Source: Rhynchospora pubera (lineage: Eukaryota; Streptophyta; Magnoliopsida; Poales; Cyperaceae). Taken from it: a DNA stretch of 64,000 nt. Position numbers and translations under genes: made by a program. Shown here in pieces: positions 37,401 to 48,000 of the stretch. Below the pieces are notes generated by a model. The model did no database searches and was not told where the DNA came from. It saw nothing but the letters and a program-made list of their open reading frames with translations. Position 1 is the first letter of the stretch. Every line of letters starts with the position of its first letter. The stretch covers positions 233,262,473 to 233,326,472 of the forward strand of contig CM051462.1 in the NCBI GenBank assembly GCA_028095005.1, given 5' to 3'.

Positions 37401-39168
37401 ATAAACTTCCTACAATTGTATAAGTTTAGCAGGATATTATCAATGAGTTTATGGCTTTCATCAAAACATAAATTAAATTTCAACAAAACTAGCATTGTAA
37501 TAACCATTTAATACCTGTATATGGCTTATTTTTTGTCAATATAGTAGATAACAGTCAACCAAGGGAATGGAGTACACTTGATAGGATCATCAAAGGAATT
37601 GCAAACGGAATAAGTTATCTTCACCATGGTTTAGAAGAAAAGTATCTCATTCATGGAAAGCTCAATCCATCAACTATCTGGCTTGATGATTCCTGGAATG
37701 CCCAACTTTCTTCTTTCTCATTAACAAGAGTTTTAGACGTGAACGAATCTTTCTTTAAGCTCTCTTCTCCCTGCGAAGCACTGTAAGTTATTTTTCATAA
37801 TCAATTACAAACCATGAAACCTTATACTTTTAAAAAGTAGAAGAAAATTAGCTTTTTCAAATCTTAAACTACTGTGTGTCATCTCTTATGGCAGGGGATA
37901 CACTGCCCCAGAGATATATTCCTACTTGCGCATAACCACAAAATCAGATGTCTACAGTTATGGCATAACTCTGTTACAGATTTTAGTTGATGAGGAAAGT
38001 GGTTGTTACTTTACAGACTTCAATACCATCTTTAAGGTAAGTACATTAGGGAAGTTTGAACTTAAGCTCCGACGGTATAGAGCAATTACAAAATCTTGTT
38101 GTCTTCGAAAAATCTTTAAAAGTAAATAAACAATGACTTGTGGGATATCCTTGCCCTGCTGATGGTTTCTGAAAAACTTCTGTTCATAGTATAGTAGGAA
38201 AGTCTTAATTAAAAAAAGAAAAAAGTGGAAAGTCTAAAATGCTCTGGCATTCTTAAGTTTTTTTTATTGATTTTTAACTACTAATTAATTTTGTCTTGAT
38301 CGAGTTAATAAGCAATGCATATATTTTCCTCTGGCGGTAATCCATCCTTATTATTGCTTCCCCCGTTCCCCAAATTAAAATTCAGTGGATAACATCATCA
38401 TTTATAAGGGAAATTGGAACAGAAATGTACTCCAAAAGCCAATTCACTATGTTGGATATACTCAAGTAATCAACTTAAATTCGCAATTATAATAGACAAA
38501 ACGGAGAGAATATTTTTGTGGTGTGTAAATCTTACTGCACCATTTTCTATTTTCTTTCATTACTTTATACTACTATTACATGTATTAAATAGTAAAAAAA
38601 ATATTTTCTAATACAATACTTAACTAATAACAATCAGTTTATATTTTCCAATTGTTTCTAGAACAAAAAAAAAAAACACAGCAACAAATAGCATCTGAAT
38701 CTCTCAAAACAAGGAAATATAAAAATATTACCGAAACCTATTACTAACAAAAATAACACACTCCTTTGTGTCGGTATATCAACACATCATATAAGGTATG
38801 TCGATATTCTGACACTACTAACTTAAAATAACACACTATTTAATATATTTATTTTTACATTATTTTAATATAAAAAGAGCTTTAAGTTGTGTATAGTATA
38901 AGTTGCTGAAAAATTATAAGGAACTGGATGTATCTGAATTTAGGTTTGGAACAAGTGGCAGCAGAATAAGATACTGGAGTTGCTAGATCAAAGAATACAC
39001 AGTTGTCATCCAAAAGAAGCACTATGTTTTTTTCAGATTGCATTGCTCTGCATCCAAGGCGATCCTGATAAGAGACCGAATATGCAGGAAGTTGTAAAGA
39101 TGCTAACCAGCCTTGATGATTTGCCAGTTCCTACCCCTCCTGTTTTCCGTGTGCAACATCGTCATTGA
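34467..39168 (+). CDS. Tandem kinase protein: active kinase fused to a pseudokinase
   Basis: Eleven exons join in frame into 674 residues: 34467-34586, 34846-35053, 35380-35617, 35722-35869, 35970-36189, 36556-36668, 36768-36869, 36954-37224, 37545-37782, 37895-38036 and 38944-39168. Domain 1 (about 20-295) has the P-loop GCGGSG (31-36), VAIK Lys51, Glu67, HRDLKPEN (Asp148), DFG (166-168) and APE, so it should be catalytic. A linker (about 300-355) leads to domain 2, where ATNNFS recurs. There the P-loop is lost, VAIK becomes IVVE (Glu394), HRD becomes HGK (510-512) and DFG becomes SFS (530-532), while APE (557-559) stays. Both halves share intron phases 0,1,2,0, and exons 3 and 9 are each 238 nt, so they arose by duplication. 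The type is receptor-like kinase, but no signal peptide, ectodomain or membrane segment is visible and TGA precedes the ATG. Kinase-pseudokinase fusions include cereal disease resistance proteins. Cytoplasmic action is inferred. Confidence 0.88.
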
Positions 39169-39872
39169 TTTATCTACCATTTTCTTTTTTTCTTTTTTCC
39201 TTTTTCTTATGGTAAGTGATGTTTATATATATATATATGCAACTGATTTGGCTTCTAAATGCATTGTTACCAGATCCAGATTATGCCATAATATGTTGTT
39301 TGCATCTTCCTTTTCACCATCCATGATAACTTCATAACATGTGTAAATTTGGTCTTATGACATCATGGGATCGTAATTAGATTTGCTTATTGATATTTCC
39401 AGTGTGTTGATTACTACAAAATGTGGCTGCGAAATTATAAAAGCATGATAAGTTTTCACCTGATGTAGGAGAATATATTAATCTCTCACCAGTGAATTAG
39501 ATTGTTTCTCTTCTGGCACAAGTAGCATAATCGAATCTGTTACATTTATCTGCAAGCTCTAGTTACTTTGAGGCATCAGTTCTCTAACACAGTAATAAAG
39601 CAGCAAATAAAATTAATAACATAGTTTGGGCTTGGTCACACTAATTTTGGAATATCCTTTGGACAGGTTAATTTAGTCGCATTATATAGAGTAAAGCTCA
39701 ATTTGTTATTAATAACATTTGTTGTTTACTTGTTTATCTTTCCTGATGAGATTAGTACATACAAATACAATCCCACAGTCCAGACGAGTCCGGACGAGCT
39801 AATTCTTGTCTAAGGAAAATCCTTTCTATTTTTTCCCTCAAATTTTGCCATCATTTTGATGCGGAATTGTTT
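39169..39872. other. 3' flank of the tandem kinase gene
   Basis: AT-rich with pyrimidine runs and a short TA repeat near 39224. It probably contains the 3' UTR. No other gene is seen. Confidence 0.4.
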
Positions 39873-40696
39873 AGGACCATCTCTAAGATACTATCATCCT
39901 CATCATCCTCACGCGTACGTAACTAACTCCTCCCTCCTCACGCGTACACGCTCTCCCCTCCCCCCTCCTCCGTACACTATCTTCCTCCCCTGCCCCCTCC
40001 TCCCTCCCACGTACGCAGTCCCCCCTCCCCCCTCCTCCCTCCCACATACGCGGTCCCCCCCCCCCCTCCTCCTCCCTCCCATGTACACCGTCCCCCCCAC
40101 ACTTCTCCTCTTCCTCCTACACACTTCATAATTGTTGAAGTTAATATTTTTAAATGTTGAAGGCAATATCGTAATTGTTGAAGTCGGCATATTTAAATGT
40201 TGAAGGTAATAGTTGAAGTTGCCATATTTAAATTGTTGAAATTGACATATATAACTGTAACAGTTATATATATATTAACTTCAACAGTTATATATATTAA
40301 CTTCAACAGTTGCAGTTCGGATACTAACTATTGAAGTTAATATGATTAATTAATATACTAAATGTTGTAGTTAATATGAGTAATTGTTGTAGTCCGAATA
40401 CTAACTGTTGTAGTTAGTATTAGTAATTGTTGTAGCTCAGATATCAACTGTTGAAGTTAATATGAGTAAATGTTGTAGTTAGTATTAGTAATTGTTGTTA
40501 TTGTAGTTAATGTGAGGGGAGATAGAAAAACAGAGGGATATCGCTGGGTACAGAGGGACAGAGAGAACAAAAAGGAAAGAAGGATGGGATATCGCTGGAT
40601 GGGGATGATAATTTTTTTTCATTTTTAGAAAACGCGTCTGTTATTAATGAAGTATCGCTGAGGATGATGGGGATGATGAAATACGGGGATGATCCT
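39873..40696. mobile_element. Candidate MITE with inverted ends and internal repeats
   Basis: The left end (from 39873, AGGACCATCTC, then CATCCTCATCATCCTCACGCG) matches the complement of the right end (AGGATCATCCCC, then CATCATCCCCATCATCCTC; ending 40696) over about 40 bp. Between them lie a CCCTCC-rich tract with repeated GTACGC or GTACAC phrases (39925-40110) and a degenerate minisatellite. No target duplication is clear, so the superfamily is open. Confidence 0.5.
40125..40510. repeat. Degenerate TGTTGAAGTTAATATG minisatellite
   Basis: The phrase TAATTGTTGAAGTTAATATGAG, with TGTAGTTAG variants, recurs about twelve times at irregular spacing. Coding is not supported. Confidence 0.6.
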
Positions 40697-40769
40697 TATC
40701 ACCCCCAATTTTGATGTTGATAACATTTGTAATTTTACTAAATAGCTAAGACGAAATTATTTATAAGTT

Positions 40770-42140
40770 ATAACACTTTAATTGGCGCATGTGTTAATTA
40801 GGAAGGAGAGATTGAGAAGGCATTAAATTTGAAAGATGAAAAGATGTCGTATTGTGAAAGGGTTTTGTTTGAAGGGAGAATTAAACAGTGCATTGGATTT
40901 GTTTTCGACAATCCATGAATCTGGTGATGCACCAAATAAGGTTACCTTCTGTTCTCAGTTTTGATTGAAGGCTGTTTTAAATTAGGAAATTCTGAAAAAG
41001 CCCATGAGTTTTATTTAAAGATGAAAGAGATGGGGACCATCTATTTTCAATCTCAATACAGTTATGAGGTGCTTATTGAAAGTAGATAAATTTAATGAGG
41101 CAAAGAGCTTGTTTGAGGAGGCAGTATAAGTAGGAATTCCTAATGTAATATCTTTTGACATTTTGCTTCACTGGCTGTGCCAAAAAGGTAAAATTGAAGA
41201 GGCCAATAATTTGTGGGCTCAGATGCTAAGTTGCAGCTTGAAACTCAGTGTTGTTTCTTACAATACTTTGATTTACGTCCTTTGTAAGAGGGAAAATATA
41301 AATTCAGCCATGGCTTTATATTCTGAAATGCGCCAAAAAGGCTTAACACCAAGTGCTATAACTTACAGCAACCTCATGAATTATTATGCAAAGAAAAATG
41401 AATTTCATAAAGCTCACGGCCTGTTTGAAGAAATGCAACTGTTAGGCATACCCAGGGGCGGATCTACCACCGGGGCGGGTGGGGCTAGAGCCCCACCTCA
41501 CGCCGTCGAGCCCTTGGAGCCCCCCTTTAGCCCCAGCTAATTTTTTTTGCCATTGGAGCACTCGAAAGTGGGGCTGAAGACTTAAACAGAGGTTGTCAGA
41601 TCCTCCTAGATATTTTTTCTAGATCCGCCACTGGGCATACCTTGTAATGACTAATGAGTTCATATACAACACTCTGATCAATGGGTTCTCCATTTCTGGC
41701 TGCATGTCGGAGGTGAATGAGATGTTATCTGATCAATGGAACCAGCGCTCAAGCTGTTTGATGAAATATCTGCTCAAGGAATCCCATGCGACACAGCCTT
41801 ATACACTTCTCTAATACATGGGTTGTTCAAATCAGGCGATGAAAAACTTGCATTTGAGCTGTACGATCAGATGATTGAAAATGGGAATTTGCCTGATGTA
41901 ATTACCTTTACGGTCTTGACACACGGGCTGTGCAGGAATGAGCAAAGGGAAAGGGAAAGCGCCAAGAAGGTTCTAGGAGAAATGGAGAGGTTCGGTGTGA
42001 AGCCCAGTGCGCATATTTACAACATGTTGATTAATTCATATTTCCGGGAAGGGAAGTTCCAGGCAGCTTTTTTCCTGCATGATGACATGCTTGAAAAAGG
42101 AATTATACCAGATGAACATACATATGATATTCTTTTATAA
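40770..42140 (+). pseudogene. P-class PPR protein pseudogene
   Basis: At least seven 35-residue pentatricopeptide repeats can be read in three frames. In the longest open parts (41163-41450 and 41736-42140) they include VVSYNTLIYVLCKRENINSA, LTPSAITYSNLMNYYAKKNE, CDTALYTSLIHGLFKSGDEK, PDVITFTVLTHGLC and KPSAHIYNMLINSYFREGKF. The repeats fit the P subfamily, whose members bind organellar RNA. The start and targeting peptide are missing. Frame shifts occur around 40870, 40950, 41050 and 41650-41735, and a 181-bp MITE interrupts it at 41453. The end, TYDILL and a stop, looks natural. It cannot encode a working protein. Confidence 0.85.
41453..41633. mobile_element. hAT-type MITE inside the PPR pseudogene
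   Basis: A 181-bp element has terminal inverted repeats CAGGGGCGGATCTA and CAGTGGCGGATCTA. It is flanked by a perfect 8-bp target duplication, GGCATACC (41445-41452 and 41634-41641). An 8-bp duplication with CAG ends is the mark of the hAT superfamily. Removing it and one GGCATACC restores the local PPR reading L-L-G-I-P-C-N. Confidence 0.92.
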
Positions 42141-42751
42141 TTATAGTATAATTATGCTATACATACGAAAACTGAAAAATAATAAAATTCTACTTAAAGT
42201 TACAAAAATTTTAGTATAATTATGCTTAACAAAAACTTATGTTTCATTGCTAATGGCAAGTTTGGATTGCACTTTAATTCTATTTAGATTTAGTGTAAAT
42301 GAATCTTTTATTTTTTTTAATGTTGATTGTTAACTTATATTCCTCAATAAGAAAAAGATTAAACTGTCAAGCTCATTATACTTCATAACATTACATTTAA
42401 ACTATGACGTATACTATAATTTTAGACATCTCATACTTTAAAGATTGACAAAAAGACGATTTTACTTACAGGATAAAAGATAAAGAAGTACATCATTCAT
42501 ATTTTTTTATACATTTTTACAACAATACCATTATGGCCGGTAATATCTTAAATCATAAGTTTAGCGCCACAGAAGATCTATAACACAGAGGCACAGAGAG
42601 AAAGTCTAATCCACTCATAGCACTCCACGTGTCACTAACCTTTCCCTGTTTAGCAACCAACAGTCCAACACTCACGCTCCGCTTCCATTTCCAAATTTAT
42701 AAATCGCAACAACTTAACAGAAACAGAATCATCAGAAAAGAGAGGGAGAGG
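42141..42751. other. Intergenic, with one copy of a dispersed repeat
   Basis: 42171-42326 is similar to 61903-62066 (same order of phrases AAAATTCTACTTAA, TTTCATTGCTAATG, CAAGTTTGGA, TAATTCTATTT, GATTTAGTGTAAA). The rest up to 42751 is probably the promoter and 5' leader of the next gene; an ATG at 42629 in the same frame is less likely to be used. Confidence 0.5.
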
Positions 42752-43940
42752 ATGCAGAGGTCTTCGAGCCTTGTGAGCATGTCGAACGGGTCGAAGCAGG
42801 ACGAGCTGCCTAAGTGGGACCCACTGTCAGAGTTTTCGAAGAAGGAGGTCGTGTCCCTTGTTCATCTCGTTCCGCTCGTCGTCATTTTCTGCACCATTCT
42901 TCTCTGGTTCTTCTCCTATCCTGGTACATATTTCTACCAATCTTGATTTTGATTCTTCAGTACTTACTGAGTGTGCCCCAATTTTGTTTGGATTAACTTG
43001 TTTGTGATGTTTTGGTGTTGTTTCTTGGAATCTTTATTTTGTTCTAGTTTGCTTGATTGCTGATAGTTCCTCTACAAAAGTTCTAGTCTAGTGTTTTCCT
43101 TTTTTTTTTCTCTGGTCACTAATGTCATTTTGTTATTTCCTTCGCAATATTAGAGCTTTGGAACAGTCACTGGTATGGATCTTGATTCTTTTATACCAAA
43201 TCTGTAACAGTGCAATAAAAATCCAGTTATAGTTCTGTTTTGTTTAGGTGTCATGCTTAAGTTTTGGTTCCATACCTGGTCGATCAAATGCATAATAATT
43301 CGTGATATCATCCAATTCTGTAATGCTGCATCAATTGTGCACGGTAATGCCATATTACATTATTTTTTTCGGTGAATTTTGCGTACTTATACGGTTGTTG
43401 TTTATGAAGTATTTCAAGATAAATTACTCTCTACAACTTATTTGCAAAAGTCACATGCTGATTTTAGTTTCACATAGTCCTTTCTGATCAAGATAAGTTA
43501 TACTTCATTTGTTTCATACATGCATGAATCTACAAAGTACTGGGAGGTGTTACGGTACCAAAACTGTTGCCAATCCATTTTAACTTATTTATTATTGAAA
43601 ATGAAAAGATACTAAACCCAACCAATATTGCGAATACTTAGAGAATACCAATGTGTATATGATAAAAAAGAATTCCTCCACTTCAAATAATACTTCCAAA
43701 GTTTCTTAACTGCTATGAAGCTGTTAATCAAATTGTTATGTGAAAAACTTGTCTATAATTAGGCATTCAGACTGTAATTATAAAAGGAAGTTTCAACAAA
43801 TAATAACAGAAGATTCATTCTTTCCTATATATCTTGTCATCAATCTCTTTATTTTTTGCCTGTTTACAGAGAGTAGCACAGCAGAACCCAGCAGACTGGT
43901 GATGGAAAAGAATCTGACATTGGGTCGGTACAAGAGCTGA
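42752..43940 (+). CDS. Small single-pass membrane protein of unknown function
   Basis: Two exons, 42752-42923 and 43870-43940, join within a codon (G at 42923 with AG at 43870-43871, giving Glu) to an 80-residue protein. It begins MQRSSSLVSMSNGSK, has a polar middle (DELPKWDPLSEFSKKE), then one hydrophobic segment at about 48-65 (LVHLVPLVVIFCTILLWFF). It ends in a charged tail LTLGRYKS. The intron has GT-AG borders, and the alternative acceptor one dinucleotide later would create a stop. The layout (serine-rich start, K-x-E before one C-terminal membrane helix, short tail) recalls a family of small uncharacterised plant membrane proteins, but I cannot name it. No neighbour shares its strand and a likely function. 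Confidence 0.75.
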
Positions 43941-45088
43941 AATGACCAGAGGCAATGATTACAGCAGTGTAAAAAGACATTATACATTGAAATAAAAAAA
44001 ATTAAAAAGGAAAGTTCTGCACAGGAAATTTTTATTTTCCTTTCTTTTAGCCCATTTCAAGTTTTATAGGCTAGGAAATGAGACAGACAAAAAAATAATT
44101 TTTTGCACTACACAATTTTGAGCTCGGATATATAGGTTAAATTTCTCCTTAATTTAAGGCGCATTGCTCTTTATTACTAAACTAAGAGCTGGTTCTCTTG
44201 TCAATCAAATTTATTTATTTAGAAATATAAAAATGCCATTTTTCTGATTCGTGCAGAAAGGAGCCAAATCAATGGGCCGAACTATATCGGGGAACCGTAA
44301 TTTATTAATATTGGACTCATTTTAGTGATGGGCCCAAAATGAAATATTATCAAAAATTCAGCCGAAAGGTCCTCTCTTCTGCTACTTGCGGGTTACTTTT
44401 CAAAAGCAGTTATGTTGCAGAATTCTCTGAGCCATTTCATTTACAAAAGGAGAGGAAAGGAAGAACAAAAGAGCTCAATGCTTTATTTTATAAACGAATA
44501 ATTGGTATAGTGTAACTTTAAGATTGAAAGTTATTTATTTGGACGGCCTAGTGTAGACAATACAATCTTTAGTTATAAAAGGTATGAAAAGGACTCCATA
44601 ATGAGGTTGACATGTGTTCGACTTCGAATTTTAGAGTTAGCTCTAATAGCAAACTCATCAGGATAAAAATATGAAAGAAAATATACACATATATATTTCA
44701 TAGCAATAAATAAAATAAATATCAGATCAGATAGCATGTTTGCATGTGCAAATGTTGCCTTCAGAAGGCAAATGGCAAGTTTACATTAACAGCTAAAGCT
44801 ATAATTCATATTGTTCCTCGATTCATCTAAGGAAACAAAATGTAGCAACAAAGAAACAGATTAAAAAGAAGAAACTTAAGACAGTATAACGAGAAACAAC
44901 CAAATTGCAAGCTAGAGTGCTAAACATTGACATAGATGAAAATTCAGTGCTGGGTCCAAAATTGAAAAAAAGTTGTTGTGAGTTGTGAGTTGTGACTTCA
45001 TGCGAACATAATAAATCAATTCATAGCTCTCCCAAAGTCTCAATAGCTTACTCGTGTTTTTTGAAAATGGGCTCAAGCTTACTCAATC
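43941..45088. other. Intergenic, no recognised feature
   Basis: AT-rich sequence between the ends of two convergent genes. It should include both 3' UTRs. No transposon end or RNA gene is seen. Confidence 0.5.
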
Positions 45089-48000
45089 CTATGGGCATGA
45101 TAAAAAAGGAAGGAACATCTTGCATATGGTGCGGAGCTCATCGTCCACTGTCTCATTCATGGGTCCAGCCCACTTTAGCTCTTCAAGTAATGTTAGGTGT
45201 CGTAGGCCAGGAGGAACATGCAGCAGAGGACATTGGTATACAGAAAATGTTTTAAGCATTGGCATAGCACCCTTCTCTATCTTCAATTCCTCCAGTTCGC
45301 ATAAGTTGTCAATCATAAGCTTTTCTAGCTGGCCAAACCCTCCGGTAGAACAGCACAATTGTTGACCATTGCAAAATCTTAGACAAAGTAACCTGAGATG
45401 CTGCAACTTCTCTAGCACTGGCATTGGATCTTGTTGAAATTGCAACTCGAGTACCAGCGTGGTGAGGTGAATTGGAAACATGCCGTGATCAAGAGCTATT
45501 TTCTTTGTATTGCTGGACAACCAAAGCTCTTGTAAATGGTGATAAAATGGAAAGCCTTTCATATCAATTATATTTAATGAGGCATCATCACCATTTATGC
45601 CAAGAGAGAGGAGATGCTCAAGTGTACCTAGCAAAGCAACAATGGTATTCCATTGAAATCCATTAGAGGTACGAATATCTAAAGCTTTTAAGTTAGGTAA
45701 CTTAGGTAATCCTTCTGTTCCCCAAGTTTCTCTACTAATCACTCCTGCTAAGGTTTGTAGATTTATTAGATCTACTGATGGTGGGGGTCCATAAGCAGAT
45801 GCTTTTATTCTGGGTAGTAAAACATGCCTTAATGTCTTGATATGCCATACACAATCAGGCAGACTACAACCAGATAGGTCGCTAGCTCGGATATCAATGG
45901 TTTGCAGAAATCTCAAACCAGCTATGAACTTCTCAAAATTTTGTATGTCCTTCCGACATTGTACCAATAATTTTAGCTGAACATATCTTAATTGATTCAA
46001 TCTCCTGTAATTGACGAGATGATCAAATTCACTTGAAGTCAAACTGCCTGTATTACTCAACACTTTAAGGTGCATAAGCTGCAGAACTTTTGGAATTTTT
46101 CTGCAACTGAAGAGAGAGCGCAAATTTGGAGTCGCAGATGCAACTGATGATTTGCCATAGAGCTCTTCGGTCTTTTCATCCTCACAATTCCACAAACTAT
46201 CATGGATTGCCAAGCGTCGCATATGATTACAATTCTGCATTTCATGATCTATTTTTGAACAGACCATCAGGAAGTTTTCGTCTTTGGCTTTTTGAATAGC
46301 AAGACCATGCAAGAGATCATGTATATGGCAGTCTCCAATAGAACCAGTGGAATTTCTCGAAACTTGAATCATGTTCCTGTTGGACATATGGAGTGTCATT
46401 CAATGAGATAAAATATTAGGCTTTAAGCTTTATAATTAGTAATAACTACAATGGTAAACAAACCTAATAGTCTTTCGAAATAAATAAACATCAGGATGAA
46501 AATGTAAAATAAATTAGAAATAGGTGTACCATTAGAAATTACTCAAATTAGTAAGTTACTGTTGGCTGTTGGTACTGTAACATTGTGAATTTTAGATAAT
46601 AGGAAAAATAAATAATTAATTTGAATTTTAATAAGAATTTTAAGCTATAAAAATCATGTCACTTAAATTCGTAAATATTATCGGGGTAATTATAACCGAT
46701 AAAATAGAAAAAAGTTGTAAATTATAAGAAAATTTTAGAATTGAATTTATAAATGACTTAACCTCATAAAATAAAATGATATAATTAAATGACATGAACG
46801 AAATGGCATGGTCAAGAAATTAAACTAAATTATTTTTTAAGCTACTATTATGAGGATGCTGAAACTTCATCAATCATAAGAAAAGTGCTAATAACTGAAA
46901 TTACAGGTTAGTTCAAGTGCAGCATAAAAACTTAATTGGAATTGAAATGAAACTATATAGATATTGGAACTGAAATAGCTATAATTATCCTTCCACGAGA
47001 TATAGGTATCATTCCAAACAAATTATATGACAATAACTATATATACAATAGAATTGGAAAGTAGCAAGTAAAATATTGCGATAAAGGAGGTCGAAATTTC
47101 TAAAGACCAAACAATAAAAAAAAATTCGATTTAATTTAATGAATAATAATAATAACATTTTTTATATAACAAGTTGTACGTAAGCCAATTCTATTCAGAT
47201 ATTCAGTAAAAATAGTTCAATGATATGCTAATTAAAACTTAAAAATCAATTAAGCTAAATTTTGTTTAATCTGAATTGTTAGATCACTGGTTTAAATATT
47301 GTGGATCGTTCGATCCGAGAACCGAACCCCTAATGATATGCTAATTTCAGAGGGTGTTTTGTCCTTTTAAAAATTGTTAGAGGTATTTTTGTCTTTTATA
47401 AAAAATTTTCCCTGAACCCAGAATTACTTCATACACCCCATTCACTTTTTTTGGACGAAAATATCCTTTGAATTTTAAACTGGATGTGAATTGAAACACG
47501 CAAATTGAAATAAATAATGAGAAGAGTATTTTCGTCCAAAAAATAGTGGATCTCAAAGTGAGGAGTGTATGAAGGAATTCCGGCCTGAACCCTCCCGTTG
47601 TCACCTCACTTGTCTTACTCCGTTCTTATCCCCTCTCTTCTTCACCCATTGGCTCGAACAAAACTGTCGTTAAACTCGCCTTCTGATCTAAATCTGGTGA
47701 TCGCTCTGGATCTTACGATGCAAGTCTCGGAGCCTTCCATTCCCTGGCCTTATCTCCGCTGTAACGACTATTTTTGTTAATTTGGAGAATTAAGGTAGAA
47801 TTTAGAGAGAATTTAAGAGAGAATTGAAGAGAGAAGCTGAAGGAAAGAACGAGAGAGAGTAGAGAGCTGAAGAAGGAGAGAGAAAGTAGATCTAGAATTC
47901 AATTTCATTCATAATAATCTTTTTGATACAATTCTCCTATTTAAGTACCATCCCAATACAAAATAAAAGAAAAGAAAAAGAAAAACAGCGCCAGGTTGGA

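Noticed and set aside
39856..40190. Proline-rich and glycine/arginine-rich open frames on both strands
   Set aside because: Both are simple readings of the CCCTCC tract. A low-complexity repeat explains them fully.
47598..47780. Short open frame as a separate exon inside the NLR intron
   Set aside because: There is no motif and no matching splice pair, and it runs into the LTR. No support for coding.
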